A stretch of 64,000 bases of DNA, taken from PFL42 sp963789825 (lineage in GTDB: Bacteria > Chloroflexota > Anaerolineae > Anaerolineales > E44-bin32). Below are positions 54,615-64,000 of the stretch, piece after piece. The stretch spans positions 207,270 through 271,269 of the forward strand of contig CAWBME010000011.1 in the NCBI GenBank assembly GCA_963789825.1. Direction: 5' to 3'. The number at the start of each line of letters is the position of its first letter. Position 1 is the stretch's first letter. The notes beneath the pieces were generated by a model. That model was given only the letters and a program-made list of their open reading frames with translations. It had not been told where the DNA came from and did no database searches. The translations under genes were made by a program, and so were the position numbers.

Positions 54615-56042
54615 GCCACCCGAGGAAGATGAGCCCTCCGCTGCCGGACGCCGTGAGGCTTCGGCAGCGGAGGCAGGTGCGCGCTGGATCGTCGATCAAG
54701 ATGGGCCGGCCCAGCCGGCACGTAGGCCTCGCCGTCGCATGCGTACTGGCGGTGAGCTGGCAGATCGCCGCCTGCCGCGCGGAACAGCCTCCTGCACAGC
54801 CTCTGGCTGCTGGGGGTTCCCACGCGCCGATGGTCGGGACGAACGCAGCCAGCGAAGCGACCGCGCCCCCAGCGACGCAGGCGATCCCCGTGGCCACCCC
54901 GCTGGCGACCGCTGCGGCCATCCAGCTTGCCGGCTGGTCCCCCGACAGTCGCTGGCTTGGCCTACCGCGAGTCCACGCTGGCCCAGGTTGAAGCGGCCGC
55001 CGGCGGGCCACCCGATGCCACCTGGATGTTGTACGACGCCATCGGCGAAACAACCTGCTCTCGTGCCGACATCGGACCCGAGTGGCATCTGACCTGGCAG
55101 AGCTCCGGCCACGCTGCTGCACCTCACCACGTCCGACGGCATCCGCCGCAGCTGCGCCGTGCGCCGCCTCGGCCTGGCTTCCCCTTGCCAGATCACCGAG
55201 CTGGCCGCGTCCGCCCGGCTCAGCCGACGGGGCCTTCACGGCGCACACAGAAGCCCCTGTCGACCGAAGCCGGCGGTCTCCACCTCCAGACAACGATCCG
55301 GATGTCGCTCAGCAGAGAGCTGTCGTTCAGGTCGAATGGTCGATCGACGAGCGGCTTGGGGATCTGGGGTTGGGCGGCGAGTGGGTCGGGCCCTCGACCT
55401 TCCTACTCTATGAGACCCTCGAGCACGGACCCCTGCTGCTTGAGACGACCGGGGCGGTGCGGTCGGTGCTCTCCGATCTGCTCGGCATCCGCTCCGTTCC
55501 CTCGATCCTGGGGCCGGAGGCCTATGGGTGGATCGCCCGTCCCTCCATCGACACGGCAACCGGCAGCTTCCACCTGCTGCTGAGCGGCGTCGGCGAAGAA
55601 GCGCGTTTCCCCTTGGCCGTGCTGTACCATGCGGAGGACGGCAGCCAGGAGACCCTGCCCTATCGACACCCCTGGAGCGACGAATTCGCGCCCGATGGGC
55701 GCTGGTTGTTGATGGACGCCCGCCCGGACGATGCAGGCTACGAGGCCCATCAAGTCTGGATCCGCCCGCTCGAAGCCGCGGATGGGGATTGGACTCTACT
55801 GGCTGACCGGCTCGACAGCGACCTGTGGTCACTCGACATGGCCAGCTATGCCTGGCAGCATGGCTCGATGGTGGGCTGGCGCACGTTCCCCACTGGCGAT
55901 CTGCTTGGCGAGTGGAACACCGCCCCATACGCTGCCCGGCCGGCGATGATCTCACCAGATGGATGCCGTCTGGCCGCCGAGGGCAACTATCCCCGGCGCC
56001 CGGCGCTCCGGAGTGTTCGTCTGGGATCGCTGTTCCGGGTAG
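54611..56042 (+). CDS. Lipoprotein with TolB/WD40-like repeats, several frameshifts
   Basis: ATG 54611 overlaps the previous stop. A lipoprotein signal is near residues 25-43 (LAVACVLAVSWQIAAC). Beta-propeller-like segments follow in different frames: IQLAGWSPDSRWL, LYETLEHGPLLLETTGAVRS, PWSDEFAPDGRWLLMDARPD, and a likely end RRSGVFVWDRCSG at 56042. Breaks lie near 54960, 55090-55300 and 56000. The repeating SPDGRWL/W-D style is typical of TolB or WD40-like surface lipoproteins in this group. The indels make the exact product uncertain; a pseudogene is possible. Confidence 0.62.
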
Positions 56043-56083
56043 CCCGTCTCCCCACCCAGCCACAATTGGATGTAGGCGCAGCC

Positions 56084-56341
56084 TCACGGTTCCGGGCAGA
56101 CGATGCCCGGCGTCAGCTCGACCAGCCTTCCCGCGGCCATCATCTCGGCCTCCCAGCACTCCCAACCACTCATCCGCACGACACCCTCCCCCTGATCCCC
56201 CGTCACGCGCAGCAGGAGTTGCAGCGAACTGCTATCCATCCAGGTGGAGGACCGGTTCCCCGCCTCGCCCTCGACTGGACGGATCTCCTGCACTTCGCCC
56301 ACCACCTGGCGCAGCGTCTCGAGGCTGCTCACGAATTCCAC
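56084..56341 (-). CDS. Possible small protein of 85 residues, unknown
   Basis: The frame begins at GTG 56341, after the stop of the upstream gene at 56362, and reads EFVSSLETLRQVVGEVQEIR followed by SLQLLLRVTGDQGEGVVRMS. It has amphipathic strands but no recognised domain. A longer start at ATG 56416 overlaps the upstream gene. Translation style is plausible but weakly supported; it could be a broken end of the upstream gene. Confidence 0.35.
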   Translation of the reverse strand: MEFVSSLETLRQVVGEVQEIRPVEGEAGNRSSTWMDSSSLQLLLRVTGDQGEGVVRMSGWECWEAEMMAAGRLVELTPGIVCPEP

Positions 56342-56361
56342 GGCCTCCCGGTAACGCCGGC

Positions 56362-57100
56362 CTAGTCGGCCGCGCCGGCTCGCGCGTTCGCCCTTGCAGC
56401 GGTCTGCTCCGGCCACAGCACCGCCGCTGGCGGAATGCTGGCCCGTGCGAGCAGCGGAGCCAGCAGATCGCCCCCGGAGGAGAGATAGCCGTGGACGTCC
56501 GGCTCATTGACCTCCACGGCTGAGTAGGCCAGCACGCCGCTGGCCAGGTACAGCTCATACTCCGCAAACCTCCCGTCCGGGAAGCGCAGCTGCAGCACCG
56601 CCATCCCCGGCGCTCTCGAAGCCGACATGCGGATCTCATCGTGGATCTGCTGGCGCTCCGTTCCAACCGCGCACGGCGCCGTAACTGGCTGGCCCACCCC
56701 CGACCCCTCGACGCACAGGATCTCCCGGGTATCCGAACTGGTGAAGAGCGGGCCGGCAGCCATCGCCGCGATCAGGTCATGCGCCTCGTCGGCCGTCAGC
56801 TGGCGCCTGCGCGAAGCCGGCATAGGCTGGTCCCCAGAGGTAGACCTCCTCCGGCAGGATGACCAGCAGGGCGCCCACGTCATCCGAGGCAGCCAGCCCG
56901 CCCAGCAGCACCTCGGTGCTGACAAACTCCCGGCCGGAGATCGGCGCCGACTCGCGGGTGAGGTAGACCTGCCCAAGCAGCGCATCGAAACCCGTTGTCA
57001 TCAGGGTTTCGCCGATCAGCAACCAGCCAAGGACAGCGCAGGCCAGCACCTCCCCCAGCATGGCGATGACCGCAAACAGGACATTCCGACTTCGCATCAT
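56362..57100 (-). CDS. Membrane-anchored protein, unknown, one frameshift
   Basis: ATG 57100 follows a GGGAGGGG ribosome site and begins MMRSRNVLFAVIAMLGEVLA with one membrane helix. The exposed part (REFVSTEVLLGGLAASDDVG; LLVILPEEVYLWGPAYAGF) breaks near 56820 and resumes in another frame as LTADEAHDLIAAMAAGPLFT, ending near AAVLWPEQTAARANARAGAA. The restored length is about 245 residues. No family recognised. It converges on the propeller lipoprotein. Confidence 0.55.
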
Positions 57101-57314
57101 CGAGACGCCCCTCCCGGGCTTGGCACAACCTTCGGGCCTCCGGGCTCTCAGCATCTATCTCGCCGCTGTCAGATCCCTCCACCTCGACCCTGCCCATCCC
57201 CGCCTTCCCTGCGCTCGCCCGCCGGCGTATCATCAAGCAGCCCTTGACCGCGCACCGGCCAGACCGGCGCCGGCGGTTGTCGCCGACGCAATCGAAGGGG
57301 ACACGGGGACGGAC

Positions 57315-57905
57315 ATGATCGCCATCGTCGGCAACAGCGGGGTCGGTAAGACCACACTGGCGGCGCTGCTGGCGGACCGCCTGGGCCTGCCGCTGGCCGC
57401 CGAGCAGCACGCCGAGCGGCCCTTCCAGCGGCGCTGTGCGCAACACCCCCAACGCTTTGCCTTCGCCAACCAGGTCGACTACCTGCTCTTCCGTGCCGAA
57501 CAGGAAGCGGACCTGCAGGACCGCTTCGGCCGCGGGGTGATCGATGGCGGCTTGGACATCGACTACTTCGGGTTCACCCGCCTCTTTCACCACAAGGGCT
57601 ACCTGAGCGATGCTGAGCTGGACGTCTTGCGGCGCTTGCACACGCAGCTGCGCCGCCTTCAGCCCTCGCCGCAGGTCCTCGTCTACCTGACGGCTCCCAT
57701 GCCGCTGATCCTGGAGCGCTTCGATCGCCGGGGACGCAAGGCTGAAGTCACTCGGCGCGAGGACTTGCCGGTGCTCCAGACACTGCTGCATGAATGGCTG
57801 ACGCGCCCACAGGCCAGCCAGGTGATCCACGTCGACGGCTCGACTGACGATCCTCGCTACGGCCACCTGCTGGACAGACTGGTGGAGCAATTGCGCCTCG
57901 CCTGA
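57315..57905 (+). CDS. Deoxynucleoside kinase-like protein
   Basis: This 196-residue P-loop kinase has Walker A GNSGVGKTT near residue 7, the deoxynucleoside-kinase region NQVDYLLFRAEQEADLQDRF, VIDGGLDIDYFGFTRLFHHK and a lid with VYLTAPMPLILERFDRRGRK. The pattern fits the dNK/deoxyadenosine-kinase family, which phosphorylates deoxynucleosides in salvage; the usual DRS motif is DGG here. ATG 57315 begins directly at the first strand (MIAIVGNSG). It is monocistronic and divergent from the gene at 57100. Confidence 0.82.
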   Translation: MIAIVGNSGVGKTTLAALLADRLGLPLAAEQHAERPFQRRCAQHPQRFAFANQVDYLLFRAEQEADLQDRFGRGVIDGGLDIDYFGFTRLFHHKGYLSDAELDVLRRLHTQLRRLQPSPQVLVYLTAPMPLILERFDRRGRKAEVTRREDLPVLQTLLHEWLTRPQASQVIHVDGSTDDPRYGHLLDRLVEQLRLA

Positions 57906-58117
57906 ACCAAAGTGGCTGACCCCAGCTACCGGAGCGGTTGCCGTCCCGCCCCCCGCTCGGGTGGCCCGGCGACCGGCGAGAGAGCGTCAACCAATGGGCC
58001 CTGATCAGGGCCTACAACCCGGGCAGTCTGCGCGGTAGGTGCCTCGGTGACCTGGCAGGCGCCTGTTCCTGGGACTGGCGGCCGGACTTGCTGGCCCCCT
58101 GCCCGCCACGGCGATGC

Positions 58118-58123
58118 TAAAAT
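58118..58123 (+). promoter_or_regulatory. Extended -10 (TGCTAAAAT) before the thiolase gene
   Basis: TAAAAT with TGC in front lies 21 bp before ATG 58145; an ACAGGAGGG ribosome site lies between. Confidence 0.55.
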
Positions 58124-58144
58124 CCCTGCTCACAGGAGGGCGCC

Positions 58145-59370
<1,226 letters not shown>

Positions 59371-59409
59371 CGGCGGACCCGGCCGGCAGGCGCGGCGCAC
59401 CGCCCGTGA

Positions 59410-59415
59410 TACACT
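59410..59415 (+). promoter_or_regulatory. Extended -10 (TGATACACT) before the kinase gene
   Basis: TACACT with an upstream TGA lies 30 bp before ATG 59446. Confidence 0.5.
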
Positions 59416-59445
59416 GCCCGCAAATCCTTCGGCAACAGGCGAGCC

Positions 59446-62400
59446 ATGCCCTCCAGCGATGATCATCGCCGACGAGAGGACCCCGAGATCTTCTGGGCGT
59501 GCCGTTCATCCGCGTGGCGACGGGGGTTCGCGCCCACGGCGCCTCCACCGACCAGGATGTGCTGCGGGCTGTCACCCAGGAACTGGCCCGCCTCCGCATC
59601 CACGGCAGCGTTGCGCTGTTCGAGATAGAGGATGGCCTGCTCGAGATCCGCACCCGCTCGCTGAGCAATGCCGCCGAGACGGCGCTCTCCCGGTTGGCCG
59701 GCGTGCCCGGTCGCCGGCTTCGGCTTCGACCCTGCATCAGGTCGACGTCTATCATCAGGCGCTGAGTCGCGCGAGGCAGTCTACTCCAGCGATCGGCCTG
59801 CGGTGATCCGCCAGATGGTCCCGCCCAACCTGCGGCCGCTGGTGCCACGCCTGATCCGCATGCTGGGCATTCAGCCGATCATCGTCGCTCCGCTGTTGCT
59901 CGACGACCAGGCCATTGGCGATCAGAATGTCACCGCTCCCTGGCTGGCGCCGAGGATCCGCGCCTGGTGTTGGCGCTTGCCGACAATGTGGCCATCGCCC
60001 TGGGCCATGTCCGCCAGCGGGCAGAGATGGAAAGCGCCCTACGCCAGGAGCAGGCTCGCGCTGGGCTTCTGGAAGCGATCATCGGCACGTTGGACATGGA
60101 CGAGGCGCTGACGCGCCTGTTGCGTATGACCTGCGACATCATCGCCGCCGACGCCGGCGCGATCTCCTTGCTGACTCGACCGGCACGGCGCTGCGCATTC
60201 GCTACACCCATGGCTTGGCGTCCGCCAGACGACCCATTCCCAAGCTCGACACTGCACCCGGCCAGACCACCGGCACACGTCCGCGAGCCGGTGTTGATCT
60301 CCGACTACGCACGTTTGCCCGACGCCCATCCGGCTTGGTTGGACACCGGCATCCGCTCGGTGCTTAGCGTTCCGCTCTTGAGCGCCACCGGGACCGACCA
60401 GCAGCCTCGGCCTGTTCACCCTGCACAAGGCACGCCCCCGTTCCGCCAGGATCAACTGGAGTCCCTGCAGGGCGTGTGGCGCATTGCCTCGATCGCCATC
60501 CGCAATGCCCGGCTGTACGCCAACTCCGTGCGCCGCGCCGAGGAGGCGCAAGCGCTGATCGGGACGGCGCATGCGCTCTCCAGTTCGCTGGATCTGCAGA
60601 CGGTATTGCATCAAATCGCCGAGCAGGCGCGCTCCCTGCTCAACTCGGACGGCAGCCGCATCCATCTCTACAATCCGGAGGACAACCTGCTGCCGCGCCG
60701 TCGTCGCCCTTCACACGGAACTCAGAGCAGGTGATGCAAATGCCGCTCGCCCCAGGGCCAAGGGCTGACCGGGCACGTGTTCCAGCAGCAGGAGCCGCTG
60801 CTGGTCAACGACACGGCTCAGGTCACCGGCATCGCCTGCATGTCCCGGGCACGCCGGTCGACGAGAATTGGAGAAGATGGCCCTGGTGCCGCTGCAATTT
60901 CGCGGCCGCACGATCGGGGTGATGACTGTGCTGCGCTCAGCACCGGAGGTCCACACCCCGGCCGACGTGAAGCTGCTCTCCGCCTTTGCCACACACGCCG
61001 CCATCGCCATCGAGAACGCCGACTTGTATGGCCAGGTCGCCAGCCACGCCCAGCGCTTGGAGGCCCTGGTGACCGAACGCACCCACGACCTGGCACCTGT
61101 CCGAAGCGCGCTATCGGGCGCTGGTGGAGACCTCGCTGGCCGGCATCTTCCTGACCGACGCCGACGGCCGCTAATGCTCGCCAACCAGGCCTTCCATCAA
61201 CTCGCCGCCCGGCCGCCTGGGGTCGCTGATCGGCCAGACCGGGATCCAACTGAGCGACCTGGCCGCCCCGAGCGACCGAGAGCGCATCCAGCAGCGCATC
61301 GGGGCTCAGGTGTCGGGCTCCGATGCCAGCCGTCAGCCGATCGAGATCAACGTGCTCGGCGAGAGCGGCGAGATCCTGGTGATGTTGGCCTCGAGCCTGG
61401 TCAGCGATCAGGGGGGCCGGGTCGAGGGACTGACCGGGATTATCTTCGATATCAGCCAGCGCAAGGCGCTCGAAGCTGCGGTGCTGGCCGAGCAGGACCG
61501 CCTGGCCACGATCCTGGCCAACGTCGGCGACACGATCGTCGTAGCCAACTCCGCCGGCACGATCGAGTACGTCAATCCGGCCTGGGAACGCCTCACCGGC
61601 TACAGCGCCGGGGAGGCGCTCGGCGAAACCTCCAGCCTGATCCGAAGCGGACGGCATGGCAGCGAGGTCTATGAGCGAGTGGGCGACGATCCTATCCGGC
61701 CGCATCTGGCAGGCGGGCGACCTGGTCAATCGCCGCAAGGACGGCTGATTCTTCGACGCGGCGGTGGTCATCGCGCCGATCCACGAGGCCTCTGGCCGCG
61801 TGATCAGCTACGTCGGCCTGCAGTACGACATCAGCGGCCTGAAGGCCCAGGACCGGGTCAAGACGCAATTCGTCTCTGATGTCTCGCATGAGCTGCGCAC
61901 GCCGCTTACCAACATCCGCCTGTACCTGGACCTGCTGGGGGAAACCACCGACCCCGCCGAAACTGGAGCGCTCCCGCCAGAACCTAATTTCGCGAGGCCG
62001 AACGGCTGACCGGCTTGACCTGCTGTCTCTCTCGCCCTCGAGTCCGGAACGGCGCAGATCACATCTATCGCCGTGCACCTCAACGAGATTGTCACCGCCC
62101 TGGTACAAGACCGCCGCGCCCTGGCGGCGCGCAGCGGTTTGCTGCTGGAAGTGGTGTGCGATCCCCAGCTGCCAGCGACGCGCGGCGATCCCCGGCTGCT
62201 GGCACAGGTGTTCACCAACCTGCTGACCAACGCCATGAACTACACGCCCAGCGGGGGCCAGGTCACGCTTCGCACGCCGCCGCGAGCGCAGCGGGCCTGG
62301 TCGGTCGTCGAATTCGCCGACAGCGGCCCGGGGATTCCGATCGACGAACAGGCGCTGCTGTTCCGCCGCTTCTTCGCGGCCACGCCGGGCAGACACGCGG

Positions 62401-62598
62401 CATCCCCGGTACCGGCCTGGGTCTGGCCATCTGCAAGGAGATCGTCGAACACCACATGGGGCGGATCACGGTCGGCGAAGGCGTCCAGGCAAGGGAACCT
62501 GCTTCTCGGTCTGGCTGCCGGCAAGCCAACCGCCAGCGGAACCAGTCACCGCCCTCCTGCCGGCCACAGCCACTGATCTGAGGCTCAAGCCAAGCTGA
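59446..62598 (+). CDS. Multi-GAF/PAS sensor histidine kinase, many frameshifts
   Basis: Pieces in all three frames assemble into a kinase of about 1050 residues. Several GAF-like domains come first (HGSVALFEIEDGLLEIRTRS; VAPLLLDDQAIG; ALADNVAIALGHVRQRAEME; HQIAEQARSLLNSDGSRIHL; MALVPLQFRGRTIGVMTVLR). Two PAS domains follow (ARYRALVETSLAGIFLTDAD; DTIVVANSAGTIEYVNPAWE). Then come HisKA (FVSDVSHELRTPLTNIRLYL, with the phospho-His) and the ATPase (FTNLLTNAMNYTPSGGQV; FADSGPGIPIDEQALLF; GTGLGLAICKEIVEHHMG). No membrane segment is seen, so a cytoplasmic sensor is likely. A partner regulator is not in the window. About ten indels make the exact start of each domain uncertain. Confidence 0.82.
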
Positions 62599-64000
62599 AG
62601 GTCGAACCCTGCGCCGTCTTGGTGATCTCGATCCGCACCGGGAAGGCGTCCCGGAGCTCCTCGATGTGGGTGATCACCAGGATCTGTTCGAAATCGTCCT
62701 GGATCGCTGTTGATAGCCTCCTTGAGCTTCTCCGGATGCCGGTGGCGTCCTGCGTGCCGAAACCCTCGTCGATGATGAGCGTGGGTAACGGCGCACCGGC
62801 GCGTCGGGCCAGCAGCCGGGAGAGGGCGATGCGGATGGCGAAGTTGATACGGAAGGCTTCGCCGCCTGGTCAGGCTCGTCAGCCGGCCTGCCCGTTCATG
62901 GAGATGATCATGTCCAGTGCTTCCGCAGGTCGCAGCCTGGTTGCCGCGCTCGGTCTCAATTCGGACGTTCAGTCGGCCTTCGCTGATGCACGTCAACAGC
63001 TCGTTCGCGTAGCGCTCGAGCTCGGGCACGGCGGTCTCGATGATCATCGCCGGGACGCCGCGCTTGCCGAACGCTGCCGCGCAGATCCTCCAGCAATTGC
63101 GGCTTCCTCCAGCAGGACCTCGCGCTCCGCCCTGCGCTCTATGCGCTGCCGCTCGAACGCCTGGGCGGCCAGTTGCTGGCGGGCGGCGCCCAGCCGTTCG
63201 TCCGCCAGGCGGCAGGCGCCAGTCGCAGGCTCTCGATGCCCTCGCGGGTCCAGGGCAGCAGCACGCAGCACGCTCGCAACGATCAGGGCCTCGGCCTGGC
63301 TACCGTTCGCGCTCGGTAAGCTCCAACTGCAGCTCCAGCTCCCAGCGTGAGATCTTCGGCCTCGAGCGCTTTGAGCTGGGACACGGCGTGCTCGGCATGT
63401 TCCAGCGCCGAGCACGCTCGCCAGGCGGCGGTCGAGCATGGCCCGGTCTCGCAGGCGTGTGCCGAGCTCAGGACTCCTCACGCTCCTTGGCCGCCAGCGC
63501 CACCTCGACTTCGCGCAGGCGGGCCTGGTTCTCTCGATACTGCTCCCGCCGCCGGGCGATCTCCTGCTGCAGCGTCGCCAGCAGGTCGTGGCGGTGCTCG
63601 TCGGTCAATGCCTGGCCGCAGGTCGGGCAGGTTGGATCGCCGGCCGAACTCGAGCACCGCCGCCCGCTGCTTCAGCGGCTCGGTCTCCGGCGCCAACGCC
63701 AGGTTGACGCCGCGCAAGCCCCCGGCCTCCTCCGCCAACCGGGTGGCGGCCTCCGTCGCCGCCTCCAGGTCGGCTTGCGGCAATTTCAAGGGCATCCACC
63801 GCCTGCTGGATAACCAGCAGCTCTTGTTGCAGCTGCTGCTGGTTCACACGCCTGTTCGGCTTCCGCCTCGCCGCGGGCTGTCACTAACTCCGCCTGCCGG
63901 ACACCGATGCGCCAACTCGCCTCATCGACCTGGCGCTGCAGCCGGACCAGCTCATGGCGGGTGTTCTCCAGATCGGACCATTGCTTCTCTGCCTGGTCTA
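62585..64000 (-). CDS. sbcC: SbcC-like exonuclease/ATPase subunit, 5' end outside window, frameshifts
   Basis: This is the C-terminal part of the Rad50-like SMC ATPase that works with SbcD to cut DNA hairpins and ends. The zinc hook CPTCGQAL lies at about 63613-63630, inside coiled-coil sequence (LATLQQEIARRREQYRENQA). The C-terminal ATPase has the degenerate GRLTSL signature region, Walker B LPTLIIDEGFGTQDATG, KLKEAINSD, and the end LVITHIEELRDAFPVRIEIT KTAQGSTFSLA in pieces. At least six indels break the frame. The stop at 62585 overlaps the kinase 3' end tail to tail by 14 bp. Confidence 0.85.

Overview
The window is GC-rich bacterial chromosome. It most resembles an Anaerolineae-type Chloroflexota bacterium: lipoproteins and membrane proteins carry Pro/Thr linkers (TPTPTP, TATATA), and ribonuclease J, a PFOR-type pyruvate oxidoreductase, VanW proteins and ECF transport are present. 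This is inferred from style and gene content; there is no 16S gene or ribosomal cluster to confirm it. No tRNA, rRNA, CRISPR array, prophage or intact insertion sequence was recognised. About 20 genes are broken by single-base indels, often in G/C runs, and the breaks are densest after about 54 kb. The reading frame resumes in conserved sequence each time, so I treat most as sequencing errors and give the full span of each gene.

Layout. 0-3 kb: a DUF2089 regulator with a GGDL-repeat partner, an inositol-monophosphatase-family enzyme and surE. 3-8 kb (minus strand): a cobalamin riboswitch followed by an intrinsic-factor-like surface protein, EcfT, a two-domain EcfA and an HD hydrolase. 8-12 kb (plus): a cold-shock-like protein, ribonuclease J, a parvulin lipoprotein and a Pro/Thr-rich anchored protein. 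12-30 kb (minus): a surface-polysaccharide locus (wecC, wecB, four glycosyltransferases, an oxidoreductase, a heparinase-like lyase and a PglC-type phosphoglycosyltransferase). It ends in an unusual operon: dehydrogenase E1 alpha, E1 beta, a lipoyl/subunit-binding/NeuD-type acyltransferase fusion and a DegT aminotransferase. 30-40 kb (plus): an RpiB-like isomerase, an M32 carboxypeptidase, a decarboxylating dehydrogenase, lipoproteins including a cytochrome c fusion, VanW, and a TipA-like regulator, with two copies of a MITE-like repeat. 40-46 kb (minus): serS behind a T-box leader, and pepF. 46-54 kb: a serine-palmitoyltransferase-like gene with an epimerase, nifJ, and a divergent dihydroorotate-dehydrogenase-like gene. 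54-64 kb: a very short transcription unit, frame-broken lipoproteins, a deoxynucleoside kinase, a thiolase, a multi-GAF/PAS histidine kinase and the 3' part of sbcC.

The most interesting element is the 14.1-17.2 kb operon. Its E2-like subunit keeps the lipoyl and E1/E3-binding domains but carries a PglD/NeuD left-handed-helix N-acyltransferase in place of the usual catalytic core. With E1 and a sugar aminotransferase in overlapping reading frames, this suggests that an acyl group made by E1 may pass from a lipoyl arm directly to an amino sugar, without free acyl-CoA.
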